Positions 1 to 12,260 of a stretch of 64,000 nt of DNA are shown piece by piece (within the stretch, counting starts at the first letter, position 1; every line of letters starts with the position of its first letter). A model generated the notes under the pieces. It saw nothing but the letters and a program-made list of their open reading frames with translations. It was not told the origin of the DNA and did not search any database. Source of the stretch: Cavia porcellus (taxonomy: Eukaryota > Chordata > Mammalia > Rodentia > Caviidae); assembly GCF_034190915.1 (NCBI RefSeq), contig NW_026947514.1, positions 8,158,201-8,222,200 on the forward strand, in the 5' to 3' direction. A program made the translations under genes and the position numbers.

Positions 1-360
1 CTTCTACAAGTTCAAAAACAAAGGTTATCTTACCATTGCTCTTAAAGGCTGCCCATGTTCCTACCCCAGGTCGTGGCCCTGGTACCATGACCACTTCTAC
101 TGCCAGTGTGGAGTGGGCTTGGCACCCTCCACGGGCAAGGCTAGATTGCTTCCTGCAAGCTGCTTGCTCCCCAGGGCCAGAGTGGCTCCCCCTTCCCCTC
201 CCTTCTCATTCCTCCGTCTCCCTCGCCTCCCCCCACTCACTTCGCCTCCTCTCAGCCGTACCCTGGTCTGGGCTATGTTTCCTTAGTGTTGTAGTCAGGG
301 AATAGATTAAATATGACACATAATTTATAGATTATTTTATAATATTCACCCAAAAAGTCA
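1..360. other. Unassigned sequence at window start
   Basis: No gene, RNA or repeat family was recognised. The stretch contains a C/T-rich segment around 180-260. Short open frames here lack domain or splice support. Confidence 0.4.
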
Positions 361-501
361 AATGCAGAAGAGTGCGGGAGATCTGTCCACACACTAGAGA
401 CCCAAAGAATCCAGCTGAGTGTCTGGACCCCATGGCAATGCCCTCCACAAGTCCAGCTGGAAGCCTAGAGCCCGTGACAATGTCTCACGCAAGTCTGAAT
501 C

Positions 502-726
502 AAGGATCTGCACTGGGAAGGCCCCAAGGTCGGTGATGGAAACGAGAAGGTTGGAGTGAAGGATCTGTGCCAGCAGTCAGAGGGGTCTGCACTGGAGCTG
601 GAAAGTGACACTGAATGTGAGGACCAGCACTCCTCAAAGAGAACCACAGCCATCCTCAGTGACAGCCACGACCCGAGCTCTTCTAATGATAGAGCAGCTG
701 CGTCCATATCAGGAAAACCAGGGTGA
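502..726 (+). pseudogene. Possible coding remnant, Ser/Glu-rich C-terminal-like frame
   Basis: A 74-codon frame without an ATG runs from 502 to a TGA at 724-726. It encodes a hydrophilic tail rich in Ser, Glu and Asp, including the run LESDTECEDQHSSKR. A stop lies just upstream in this frame, and the neighbouring frame continues with similar Ser/Arg-rich composition, which could mean a frameshift. The composition resembles the C-terminus of a nuclear or regulatory protein more than random intergenic sequence, but I recognise no family. It may be the tail of a processed pseudogene, an unrecognised exon, or chance. Confidence 0.22.
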
Positions 727-1039
727 TAAGCTTCTCCAGGAGAACCAACAGCACATCATCTTTCCTTTTAGCCCTCTTTTTATGCTGTTGGAAACAATCC
801 TAAAAAGGGCCTTCCACACCCAGCACCACGCTGATTCAGTTCAGCTGGGTGTTACAAGGTGGCCATTAGTTAATCCACCACACTTAAGCTGTTTATTACC
901 TACTAAGTCAGCCCAAGCAGATACTCGTGCAGAGTGTGTGGTAAGAAGCATGGCTTCGCTGGCCCTGCTCCACTGTCACCTCCAAGGAATTCTCCTCGAT
1001 GCTCAGAGGGCCCAAGTTCCCCTCAGTCACATTCCCTGC

Positions 1040-1041
<2 letters not shown>

Positions 1042-1076
<35 letters not shown>
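1042..1076. repeat. (TG)n microsatellite
   Basis: About 17 uninterrupted TG units, followed by a short CG-containing purine/pyrimidine alternation. Open frames crossing it on both strands are low-complexity artefacts. Confidence 0.97.
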
Positions 1077-1077
<1 letters not shown>

Positions 1078-1079
<2 letters not shown>

Positions 1080-1215
1080 CGCGTGCACTGGGGAATCATG
1101 GCCTTCACCGAGCTACATCCTCAGCCCTCTTTGCTTGTTTTGTTTGGAGGCATTGTCTTGTTAAATTGTCCAGGCTGAGCTCAAACTTACAATCCTCTGC
1201 CACCAGCCACTCTGT
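1078..1215 (-). mobile_element. B1-dID SINE, degraded, antisense
   Basis: The left half reads as the reverse complement of an ID-type tRNA-derived unit (about 1090-1130, with GAGCTACATCCTCAGCCC). The right half is the reverse complement of a B1 right arm (about 1140-1200). This order is the B1-dID fusion typical of squirrels, dormice and beavers. Termini are poorly defined. Confidence 0.6.
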
Positions 1216-2074
1216 GTCCTGCCACAGGATTCAGGGCAGGTGGGACGCTGGGAGAGGAGGCTGGCTCTGAGTGTTCTCAGGGGAACCATCACCTGCAGTG
1301 ACCTGAGCCTCCTGGGTTCCACCTGGGGATGGTGGGGTGCAGTGCTTCCAGAACCCTCAGTCTGCCTCACCTGGAAGTTTGTGACAGGCTGTTGGCCCAG
1401 GCTTGGTGGTTGGGGAAGTCATGCTGGTCTTCAGGGCACTAGAGCATGCAGAGCCTGCCCGTGTCACTCGGGCCTGCTGATGCCATGGCTCTGGGAGGTG
1501 CTGGCACTCTTCTCTGTCCCTGAACATGGAAAATTACAGGGAGGAGCCCTGGAGGGTGTTAAAGCGCTATGCTTGGCTTATGGTAGTGATACAAATCAAC
1601 TCTGATGTCCACACCAGCCTCACAACATCCGACCATTTCTTTCTAAAGCCAGCAGCCACCCCTTCTCAGGAACGATCTGAGAGGGACGATCCTTGTGAGA
1701 AGGTTCCCTTTGTGTGTCAGCACGTCTGACTGGGACTTTCACACCCACCATCCTCTGAGGTTCATATCTTCAAGCTGCTGCCACCAAGACCTACACCTCT
1801 GACCTTCCCTTGGCTAGGGAAGGTCCAGGGACAGCGAAACCCAGCCAGCGGGTTCTCAGGGAGACCAGAAAATGCGGGCAAGACAGCATTTGTCACTGCA
1901 TTTAAGCAAGGGAGAAAAAACGGTGGGGAGGGGGAGGCTGAAAGCAGTGTCCTCCGGCAAGCACACCAAGTTCAGTGTCAAAAACAGTGCTCCCGACCCA
2001 GCTGACGGCCCAGGTCTGAAGCTGCAGCGCTAAGCACTCACCTCAGACAACGCCGTGAAAGCAGAGTTTCTGAG
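1216..2074. other. Unassigned intergenic sequence
   Basis: Nothing recognisable beyond ordinary moderately GC-rich rodent intergenic sequence. Confidence 0.35.
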
Positions 2075-2240
2075 TTTTAAAGCCAGGCCAGCCTGGCTTG
2101 AGTCTGGACTGCGGCTCTGCTCAGCTTATGTGTCTGGACAGAATATTTAACCTCTCTCCAGCCTTCAGTCTTTGCTGAAAATGGGCTTCATGCACCCATA
2201 TGGGGCCGTGACAGAGAATAATCTTGTGAATGCTGAGTTT
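2075..2240 (+). repeat. MIR SINE fragment
   Basis: The order of MIR landmarks is recognisable: a loss-of-A/B-box region, then 'tgtctggacagaatatttaa', a decayed cytosine-rich segment and an AAAATGGG core. Divergence is high, as expected for this ancient family. Confidence 0.5.
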
Positions 2241-2716
2241 AAGGTTTAGAAGTTATTTTCTCAATAACAGAAACAGGAATATACACTGCATTTATCATGA
2301 GGGTTCATGAGATCAATTAAACAGATTTTATGGGTTTATTCTTGCCTATATCCCTTGAACGGAAAGTACCTTCATAAATATCTATTGAATGCATTAGTGA
2401 ATAAATGTTATCTCCTGCCCCCAAACCCCTGCCTATGACGGAAAACCCAACTTTGTTAAACAGCAACAGTAAGAAATGTAGCTGCAATGCCAACACCTAG
2501 CACCCCGATTCCCTTGGTCATCTGCCCGTGCAGCCTCTTCTCCTACCGCTGTTCCCCGCAAGAGCCAAAACCTTTGGTCTTTACCTCCAACAAGCCCTTT
2601 CAATATTTATACCCTCAGCACACTGGATTTTTAATTCCTGCCTGTCATCTACCTGAGACAGGTTATGCAGCTTCAAAATCCAGTTTTGATATCACTTCTT
2701 TCAGGTGCTGGTGGAT
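2241..2716. other. Unassigned intergenic sequence
   Basis: AT-rich followed by C-rich unique sequence. A short open frame at 2487-2720 has no domain support. Confidence 0.35.
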
Positions 2717-2776
2717 CTGATGATGATGAGGGTGGTGGTGGTGATGACGGTGATGATGGTGGTGATGGTGACGGTA
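2717..2776. repeat. GAT/GGT trinucleotide repeat
   Basis: Imperfect GATGAT and GGTGGT units, about 60 bp in total. Interruptions suggest an old, stabilised microsatellite. Confidence 0.9.
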
Positions 2777-5700
2777 CTGCCCTCACCTGGTGATTGATTC
2801 TCTTTGCTTCCTGTCCTCCTAGGCTGTCTCTAAAACGTTGTGTATCCATGTTCTCCTGAATTCTGCTTCTTTCTCCCTTAATGTGACTTCAATGCTGGAG
2901 TGCTTGCGTGAGCTGGCTTTTTGCAGAAGTCTGGCCTCCACTTGCACATCTTGCCTGGTGGCCCTGTCCCTTTCTTAGGCCATCTGCACTGCTTGCTTCC
3001 CTGGTGCATCGAAGAAGACAATGCCAAGGCATTGTCAGTTGCTGGGAAAGAGTTTGCCTTTCCAGCAGAGCTTGCATGCAGGAAGACCAGCCTTGGCCCC
3101 TTGGCCCTGCTGTGTGGCTCCTGGGCCTTAAGCCTGTCCCCTGGAACACCTGCATTCACCAAGCTTCTAATTGGCACCCACGGCCTCCCCACTGGGTCTG
3201 CCCTTCCCCGGATCACCACCCCCACGGTTAGGATAGGCCGCATCTTTCCCTCCCCTACCCCAGGCCTGACCTTGGGACTCAGCCCCCGCACTACTGACCA
3301 GCAGCTCAACTTCTGGGTCTCAGCACCACCGCTACCAGCACTGTGGCCCTAGAAATCTGTGGGCAGATGTAGGGATCAACTGGGGTCAGCAAACAGTGCC
3401 CCATCCTCCTCAAAGACTCCTTCAAGGCCTGGCTTTCCCAGGAGAGATGGCACCCAGGAGCTGAGCAAGAAGGAGACACAAAGGTCTGGCCATTCCAGCC
3501 CAGCAGGGGACTTCAGCAGCAGTGGCCTCTGTCCAGCTCAGGAGGTGGCAAGGCTCTTCAGGGCAGTACTGCAGCTTGGCTTTTCCATTTGCCTCCTGCT
3601 GTGGCCTCCCACTTCCTTCAGTGGGCACAGATTTCTGCCAAGCATCCTGTACTCTGAGCTCCATCCGTCTCAGCATCTGCTTCCTGGGGACCCTGAAGGT
3701 GACATCAGTTTTCTTTATTGTATAGATATTGGTGGAGCTCAGGTAACATGCCAACACTGTTCTGGGCCCTGAGCATACACACTAGCAACAAGAAGAACTG
3801 GGAACCAGTAACCTCCAAAAGGATGCAGTTTCTGGAGAGACGCTTTTTTCCAAATACTCTGTTGTCCAAAGATGCTGAGTGTTATGACAGCACCACATCT
3901 TTTGGAGCAGAGACACAATTCAACACCTAAATCACATCTCAGCATAATGTTCTTCCGGTGGAGCCATTTCCCTCCCTCCTACCCACCACAGCTAGATCAG
4001 TGGCCTTCACCTCTGTTCATTTTGCAGCACTGAGAGGGATCCCAGTGACCATGGCGACCCAGCCCCCCTCTTCCTGCATTCCTCCCTGAGCACCTGTTTA
4101 TCTGGTCTCTGGTGCTTGTTTCTCTAATCTCTGTGTACTCCCACACCCCTGTCGCCCATGTAGGGACAGACACAGCTCTGCTGTTTTTCCAGGGCTGAGA
4201 ACCGTGCCTTGCAGAGTAGGCGCTCCAGAAGTATTTGCGGGGAGGATGCTAAGACACTGTCCTTTCCCTTAACACAGAGATAATGCTCATTGCACACCGC
4301 TTAGGCCTCGGGATGCACAGCTGAAGAGTGGCTGGCTCCCTTGGGAAGGTGAAGACAATAGCAACTCACTGCAGGGAGGAAGCCAGCCTTGCCCAGGGAC
4401 CGCCCTGTATCCAAACCCTCCCGCCAGCCTACAGTTAACCGGACCATCCTGGGTACTTAAAAACAAGAGGGCAGATTTCGCGGTAAGCGGCATTTAATAA
4501 GGAAATCCACAAAGGAACACAGGGAATGCTTGGAGGTGCTGGGCACGTGTTGTCTGTGCATGTATATATCCAAACTCAGCCTGTATACATTAAACATGAG
4601 GGATTATTTTATAAACCCATTCTATTTCAACAAAGCCAAGAAAAACACCCTTTCCGCCCTTCCCCTGGCACCTCTCTGTAACACAAGGTCAACCCTGGCC
4701 CTTTGCCTGGGAGCTTTTGACTCATGGTGATAATGAAAGTACACTAGTTGACGAGGCCCTCCTTTGTCTTTTGTATTGTATCCCAGGGTCTCAGGACTCC
4801 AGAGTGACCTGGAAAGAGGTCCTAGATGAAGGACATGCTAATCCGAACTCAGACTTTCCACACGAAATCAGAGTGAGTCCATGGTTCCCGCTTCCCAGCA
4901 GCTGCAGTCCAGCAGCGCGGGCCCAGCCTCAGCCTCTGCAGGGTGAACTGTTGTCCAAAGCGCCAGCATCAGTGGTCGCTGCACAGCAGATGGAGAAGAG
5001 CACTGGGATCAGCGGCCAATCCGCGCCTTCTTTTGATGCCTGTCCGTGGATCAGTTGCTTTACATCTGCAGATTGGCTCACACGTGGACCACAGAGCAGG
5101 CAGGTGTGTGGTCTCCTGACACAGTGAGCTGTCACAGGCACTAAAGGAGAGAATTAGCAGCAAAGACAGAAACGCAGCCAAGATGCAGAAAATTGCATAG
5201 AACAGAAGTGAGATTGCAGGGGAGGTATCCGAGAACAGCTAACATCCTGCTGCTCCAGAGACTGCAGATGAAGCGGCCAGGGAACTCGGTCCAGGTCAGA
5301 CTCAGATATTTCACCACATGGAAAGCACACAGGAGGAAATGGCTGACACACTCATCCAGCCTCAGAAAGGAATGTGTCAGATTCCAGCCTTGGATGGATG
5401 ACAAAGGAATACAAGAGGAAAGCGGCATTCTGTCTAGTTTGGGCAAGTTTGTTTTTGCAAAGAAATGAAACACTTTGCCTCTCTCTGTTTTAAGTTACAG
5501 TGTGCTGAATAAATATTAGCTTTATGGGGTTTTTGTTTTTCTGTAATTTATTTTCGAAAGTAAGAAAATGTTAATGCTGTAACATGAATTAAAGAATGGC
5601 GATAATATCTCCCATGGATCATTAACACCGAAGGTAGGATTTCAGCTTTTGAGTGTCCTGCCTTCCCTATCTGCAGGACATTAGGCAGAAGGAAATCAGC

Positions 5701-6379
5701 TGAGCCCCATTCTAGCCCCAAGTCCAAGACTTGGGGTGGAACCAGCCCTCCAAAAAAAGCACGAGTGGGTTTTCCGCTTCTGTCCCAAGGGGCGTGTTGG
5801 GAATGTCTTCTTGGAACTGCGACTCAAGGAGGAGTCCTGACACGCGCTCATCACAAAGCCCTCCGGTCCAGGAATTCTCTGCCACTTCCATCTGCGCTTC
5901 AAAGGAGCCCTGAGCCCTGAGAAGTGACTCTTCCAACTCCTTTGAAATTAAAAACCTACTCTTTCCCTTTGCCCAATGAGGGGGAGGATTCTCTGGGATG
6001 GCCGCATGAAGATATAAGCTTTTAGGAATAAAGGATAAAAAGCCACATGTTCACTCTGTTTAGGGAGTTAATTACAAATGTATTGAAATCATATATTTCA
6101 TATACTTCATATTGAGAGATTTTGTGGATAGCCAAGTGCAGCGATTGCAATTATGGAGCTAAATCTGTGGAAAATGAACGTCAGGTCTGTTTCTTCTTCC
6201 TGTGATTCTCTGATCTGCCTTCCTGAAGCATCCAGAAGAACCGCTGACCCAGTTGCTATGGGCTAATGCTTTGTCCTTGCTCGGAACTTTGCCGTTCAAA
6301 TTAATTTAGCAGAGTTAAACGATGAGAATGCACGATGATGTGACTTTCCCGAGTTACGGGGAAGAAGGAGCTTGTGTGT
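2777..6379. other. Unassigned intergenic sequence
   Basis: This 3.6 kb stretch shows no recognisable exon set, RNA gene or transposon. Open frames of up to 143 codons near 2878-3352 occur on both strands over the same bases and are compositional. A CTGAATAAATATT string near 5503-5517 could act as a poly(A) signal, but no upstream exon supports a transcript. Confidence 0.35.
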
Positions 6380-6620
6380 GGTTGTCCCTTGGAATCCTGG
6401 GAGATTGTTTCAGGACCCCTGCGGATGCCCAATCCACGGATCTCAACCAAAGAGGTGCGGTGTCTCCCCAGTGCACACACACATTCGGCAATGTACTCTA
6501 AATCAGCCAGACGGCTTGTAATGTCTAGCACATGCAAATGCAATGTAAATAGAGCTGTTGTAAATGCACTGTTTTTTATTTGTATGTTTTATAGTTCTAT
6601 TTAAATTTTTTTTTCAAATA
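6380..6620 (+). mobile_element. MER2/Tigger-type DNA transposon fragment
   Basis: The sequence follows the pogo-superfamily MER2/Tigger terminal consensus: a GGTTGTCCCTTGGAATCCTG-like start, 'caggacccctgcggatgccc', 'aatccacggat', then 'atgtactctaaatca' and 'caatgtaaatagagctgtt'. No transposase is present. It is an old non-autonomous or truncated copy. Confidence 0.65.
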
Positions 6621-6734
6621 GATGTGATTCCCGGACGGCTGCAAGTGTGGAAGCAGATGTGGTGCTGAGCTTTCCCAGGGCCAGAGACAAATGCTGGACG
6701 TTGAATTAGGGTCCTTCATCCTCACCCCACCACG

Positions 6735-6850
6735 CCTGGGTCACTTAGAGAAGGACCTGGAGACTCGGAGGTTAAGGGACTTGCCCCAGGTCACGCAGCC
6801 AGCAAAACCAAAATCAGGGTCCAAACTCAGGTTCTGGACCTTGGCTCTGT
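6735..6850 (-). repeat. MIR SINE fragment, antisense
   Basis: Carries the reverse-complement MIR core, with GGTTAAGGGACTTGCCCCAG followed by a 'tcacgcagccag' match. Confidence 0.7.
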
Positions 6851-7094
6851 CCTCTGTCTTCTCCTGCTTTGGGCTCCGCATGGCGCACAGAGAAGCCCTG
6901 TTCCCACAGGATTTTTTTTTATCAGTCTGTGTTCCTTGTGTGAGGTTGGCGCAAGGACACAACACGTCCCAGTTCTTTCTTCTCACCCCCTTTCCCTTCT
7001 CTCCCTCTTCCCTCCATCTTTTGGTTCCCTTCCCATTTGAGAAAGGCCTATCTTCCTTCTCCCTACTATCTACCTTTTCTTTTGCTCTGTATTT

Positions 7095-7770
7095 ATACTC
7101 AAGGGTTTTCATATCAAATTATGCAGTATTTAAGCTTGTGCATCTGATTTATTTCACTTAACATGAAGGTCTCAAGGTACGCCCATTTTCCTATAATTGT
7201 CACAAGTTTATCTTTCTTTATGGCAGAGTAATACTCCATTGTGTGTAAACACAATTTCTGTACTCATCTGCTGATAGCTGATTCCCAGATTTAGCTATTA
7301 TGATTGTGCTACTAAAAACACCGGCCTGTATGTATCATTGTACCACAAAGTCTTCGACTCTCTGGGGGAGATACTTAGAAGGAAAATAACTGAGTTGAAT
7401 GGCATTTTTATTTTTCATTTTCTCTGGAATCTCCATGCTGATTCCCACAGAGGTTGTACCAGTCTACATTCCCACCAGCAGCACAGAAGGTCCCTTTTCC
7501 CCTGAAGTTTCTCTAGGATTTGCTATTATTTGGTTTCTTGATGATGGCCATTCTTTCCAGGGTAAGAGGATGTCACTGCTGTTTTGATTCACATTTCTCT
7601 AATGGCCAGGGAGGAGGTTGAACATTTCTTCTGTTCACTGACCATTTGTAACTGCTTCTTACACGAAGTGTCTATTCATGATACGCACCCATTTTGGGAT
7701 TGTGTCTTGGGTAATTTTTTAGTTCTTTGTACAAAGGATTTGCTTTGTTGGCTGCACTGAGTGATTAAAA
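7095..7770 (-). mobile_element. L1 3'-end fragment, antisense
   Basis: Reads as the reverse complement of the end of L1 ORF2. It includes the antisense of the terminal Tyr-Ser-Ala-Ile region (near 7205-7235, 'gagtaatactccattgtgtg') and the region around 'acattcccaccagcag' (about 7465). There are many substitutions and no open frame, so it is an old copy. Confidence 0.85.
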
Positions 7771-9984
7771 CATCTCCTATGCTACAGTACAATTAACTTC
7801 AGGTACCAAATTTTGAAATGCAGAATGCGCCTCGCATGTGACTTGACCCTGGGAAGAACAGACCTGCAGAGTGGACTCGGTCTCAGCAGAAAATGGACTG
7901 GGTCTGTGATGCCACCCTGAGCAGCAGGCTGGGGGGGACAGCAGTATTGATTACCCCAAAGACACCGCAAGCATTTGACAGTTCAGCCTTGGGGAAAGAT
8001 GAGAGCTGAGTGGCATTGGGAGAGGGCAGGAGGGCAGGGGCATGGAGGGACACATGTGCCAACTTCAATGACATTCAGCCAAATAAAAATGCAAGGGAAT
8101 TTTATTTCATTCATTTTATTCATGATGTCATCTCCTATCCCAATTCTTGACCTTTTAATCCAGGCTATAAAACAGATCCATGTCAATAAAAGAGACGTTC
8201 AAAGAGGTCACCCTCAGGCTTGTTGCCTGCCCACGTGTGTGTGTGGTCATCTGTTTCTGCACCTATAAAGTGGGACCGCAGGCCCCAGCATTTGAGGACC
8301 ATGATGCGGTCTCAAAAGCGGGAGATACACACAACGCCCAGTGGAACCCCGGACCCCAGTCGACTCTCCCAAATGAGAAATGTCTATTTCTAAATCCTAA
8401 CAGGAGGCCTGCCTAGGGCTGGGCTGGGAGGTGGGAAAGTTTTCCAGAGGGGCGAAGGGTGACCCAGGCCTTGGAGGAGGAGGCCTAGGTCACTCTGCAA
8501 GGTGAGCAGACATGCAAAGTGCAGAGCGAGCCGGCAGGGCTGCTGACTGACCAGGGAATGTCACTGTGTCCGAGTGGTCCTGCCTCCCGTGCCTGGACAG
8601 TCACACAGATGATGGGAAATAGCATGGAAGACAGTGCAGCCTTTTTTTGCAAAAGCCAGCCAGTCCTTATAAAGCATCCTATGTAGAATATGGCGCACAG
8701 ACACTTCCCAACCTAAACCAGAGGCTTTGCTCCCGTCCTGGAGCCACAAGACGTGGCCACAGTGGAAGCCAGGACAGTGATATGTTCCCCTGTCCCTCCA
8801 CAAGCTAGGATTTCCCAATCTTGGCATGACTACATTTTGGGTTGGATTATTCTTTGCCATGAGGGGCTGTCCTTGAGTTCTAGGACATTCAGAGCTATCC
8901 CCAGTGTCACTGTAGTAGATACCACAGCTTCTGGCCAGTGTGAAAACCTAGCGCTAAGGCCTGTCTCAGTTCAGCATCCTCTGCAGACTCAAAGCAGCAA
9001 AAGCAGCAGCAAGAGCAGTACCTACGAGGCCATGACAGCTGTCCTCTGCCACCTGCTGGCCACCCAGAGCCCCGTCCTCTCCCAGCCTGGCTGCCTGCCT
9101 GGCCTGGACTTGGCTCAGAGGCTCCGACCTGTGGAAACAGAGGGAAAATAATATCAAGTCTGGGCAGAAGCCAGGCTGTGGGGCTAACCTGGTCCTGTGT
9201 GAAAAGCTGCAGGCGTGTTTGGATCAGGTGTTCGTGGTGGGGGCAATTTGGTCCCCTCCTGACACTTGCCTAGAGAAATTTGGGGTTGTTAAAATTTGCA
9301 AAGTGGGTGCCAAAGGCATCTAGGTGGTACAGCTCAGGATGCTGCTAAACATCCCACCATGCCCAGGACAATTCTAGGCACCTTACCTAGAAGTTTCCAG
9401 CCCAGAATGTCAGCACCATGGAGCTGAGACAGTGCCCTAAGGTGAACACTAAGCTTCCCGGAGTGCGCCTTGTCTGGGGTGGCAGTGGACCTGGCCTTGT
9501 CACAGATGTGCCCTCAGCTCTATACCACAGGAGCCTGCAGAAATGTCAGCAGCTCTAGAGTAAATGATTTTTGTTCCTTCAAGAATGCAGATCTGACCTT
9601 GGAGGTCTCTTAATGAAACTCACACAAACTAGCACTGTTTGATAAGCATGAAAATGTTTAGCTTATTGAAGGGGTCCGGATTTACAAATGAGGGAAAGTT
9701 GATTGTTTTTGAAATGTCAATCTCTAACTTCCTGGACCTATCGGGACGTCTACCGGAGTAGCCCATAGGTTGGACACACAGGTTCACCCAGACCTCCTGC
9801 AAATGTTTACTGAGTGTCTAGCATACAGCGACTCCAGCCCCAGCCTCCGATCCTGTGCGACACAGTGCCACAGTCAGAAGTCAGAGTCTCTGGACAGCCG
9901 ACAGCCGTGTTCATACGTGCTCCTGGCGCTTGCGTTATTGTCACATAAGCAGTCCAGTTTTGTGACATTTCAGCTGCACCTGCA
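7771..9984. other. Unassigned intergenic sequence
   Basis: No gene found. Bases 8235-8320 have a weak MIR-like 'tgcacctataaagtggga' string. The AGCAGCAAAAGCAGCAGC run near 8995 is a short low-complexity patch. Confidence 0.35.
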
Positions 9985-10090
9985 CAAAGTACTGTAATTT
10001 ACAGATGGAGAAACTGAGGCCTAAAGAGAAAGCAACTCGCTGATGGCTGCTCGGCAATCCACGGTGGACAAGGAGCTGCAACCTGGGCCC
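9985..10090 (-). repeat. MIR SINE fragment, antisense
   Basis: ACAGATGGAGAAACTGAGGC followed by 'gagaaagcaactcgctgatgg' is the reverse-complement MIR core. Confidence 0.75.
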
Positions 10091-10819
10091 TCTGATACCC
10101 ACTCCCAGGACATTCGTCAGAGCCAGTTCCGTGACCCTGTTCCTCCTCCATAGGGCTCATCAGGGGATGGGCTCTCCCAGCACTGTCAGGACTCCTTTGT
10201 TCCTGCCAAAATGAGTCCCATGCCAGGTTGCCAAGGCCACCAGGCTGTGGGGAGCGGCCTCTCCTGCCTCCCTGATGTGCCCAAGGACACCCATTGCAGC
10301 AGCTCCCAGCCCTGTGCCGCCTGCCACCTCACTCAGTGTGATAAATCCACACTTGGGACAGAGGTCAGCCCCTGCAGCTCCTCCTGCTAAGCTTATTTAG
10401 TACCTGCCCAGCAGCTACGGTGTCTGGGAGCCTGTGCTGCCCCTGCTTCTGCAGCCTGGCCCCTCCGGGTGCAGAGAGATGAATGTGACAGTGACACATG
10501 TCCTCGACTCTTGAACCTCACAGACAGCTCAGGAGAAATCTGTAGTGACCCAGCTGGGTGCAGAGGTTGAGCCATTCCTGAGCCTTTAGAGGTCTGCAGC
10601 CACGGCTCACATCCCTCCTCCTGCACCTTCAAGTGGGTGGCCTGAGACCCATTGTCACTTTCCTGCTGTGTGGGCTGGTGTATCCTCAGGGAGGAAACCA
10701 CAGCCCTAGCACATGGGTTCAAGCATGTCCCTCAACTGTCAGATCTTTCAGAGAGAGTCTAAACTTTTTCAGAGACTAAGGGAACCATAACCCCTGCTCC
10801 CTCGCTGCCTGCCGTAAGT
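10091..10819. other. Unassigned intergenic sequence
   Basis: GC-moderate unique sequence. The minus-strand 109-codon open frame at 10393-10722 has no recognisable domain. Confidence 0.3.
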
Positions 10820-10972
10820 TGAGCCATCACGTGCTTCTGCCATGATGCTTCTGCTTTGGAACCAACAACATGGACTACATCCTCTGAAACCATGAGCCAA
10901 AATTAATCTCTCCCTCTTTCAGCTGTGGATGTCAGGGATTTTTTGTCCCGGTGATGGAAAATGATTAATATA
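10820..10972 (+). mobile_element. MaLR-type LTR fragment (3' part)
   Basis: Contains the typical MaLR/MST-MLT order: a 'tgctggcc'-type start is missing, but 'gccatgatgcttctgctttgg', 'tctgaaaccatgagccaaaa', 'ttaatctctccctctttcag' and an end at 'gattaatata' are present. It is a solitary, 5'-truncated old LTR. Confidence 0.55.
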
Positions 10973-12125
10973 GAACTGACCCTGCTCTGGAGAGACCTTG
11001 ACTTACCTAATGCACCTGCAAAGACTCTATTTACCACTAAAGCCACACCCTTCAACATACAGAGTTGAGGGGAACCCAGCTGAGCCCTACTCTGGGTGTG
11101 GGTTGGGACCCTGAGCCTCATTCCCTCTTCTGTGAAGTGGGCATGCCCAAACCCAGGTCACCAGCCACTGAAGTCACCTCATGAGTTTCTATGTGTAAAG
11201 CACTTAAAGCCAGTGTCTCACTGATGCCACACAAACATCAACTATGGCACCGAGTTTTATCTGTGCCACAAGTCTGCCCTCTGGAGCATGAAGCCCAGCT
11301 GCACATTCCTACCGGTGACCTGGGCTGACGGGTGGCATGGGAGCAGGGCTCACTTAAAGTCGTTTCTGTGTAACACCGCCATAATCCCCTGAGCTGGTCC
11401 CCTGAGCCTTCATCATTATGTCCTGACTCCATCTCCTCTGTCTTTTTTCTTCCAAGAACCTGTGAGACTATGGAGACCCACCCAGATAACCCATGAACAT
11501 AATCACATCTGCAAAGTTGTCCTTGTCATAGCAGGTATGGCACACGGAATCCAAGGATTAGAAAGGGATATGTGCATTGCCATCCACCCCAGAGCTCTGT
11601 GTGAGGTCCGTTTCCAAGCTAGAGATGCAGTGTGGGGTCTCTACTCGGTGATGTAAAGGACCCTTTCCTGGGTTCCCAGGCCACCCTGAGGCTAAGATCC
11701 CTGAGGACTGTTGGAAGGAGAGGGAGAGGTATGCGCACGTAGCATGGGTTGAGTATAAGCAACAGTGAAAACTAGTTCTCATCGGTGCTTGGCAACCCTC
11801 CCCACCCTGCCCCATAACTGGCCCCAGTGCCTTGGAGATCAGGAGAAAGCCCTGGAGGGTGTGCAGGGAGCAGCAGGCTGCCCGTGAAGGTCACTTCCCC
11901 TGGGAGATTCCCAGCTCCTACATTGCTCAGCTGGTTACACATCCTGCCTGCACCCACCCCAGCCTGGACCCAGCCACACACAGGAACCTTGGAAATGTAG
12001 CCAGCGCCCTGCAGCCTTATCTTTGAAATGCCCTCCCCAGCACGGGACAGTGTGGGCCAGAAGAGGAAGACGCAGCTGAGCCTTAGAGATTCCAGCTCTT
12101 GTCTTCTCCTGGGCAAAGAGCACTG
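10973..12125. other. Unassigned intergenic sequence
   Basis: No gene, RNA or transposon was recognised. Overlapping short frames on both strands are uninformative. Confidence 0.3.
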
Positions 12126-12260
12126 GCCTTGAAGTCGGCCCCTTGGGTACTAATCCCGGCTAACTTCATGTGTGACTCGATTGTCTCACTAGTCTTGCAG
12201 GCCTCACTTGGGTTATTAGCCCAAAAGGAGTGGACTTGGTGACCCTCGGATCTCAGACAT
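12126..12260 (+). repeat. MIR SINE fragment
   Basis: The 'ggtactaatcccggctaac' segment followed by a 'tgtgtgactcgattgtct' string matches the MIR 5' half in the forward direction. The 3' part is decayed. Confidence 0.45.

Noticed and set aside
605..1270. 221-codon frame crossing the (TG)n repeat
   Set aside because: The frame crosses the microsatellite and an antisense SINE. A Cys-Val run is an artefact of TG repetition.
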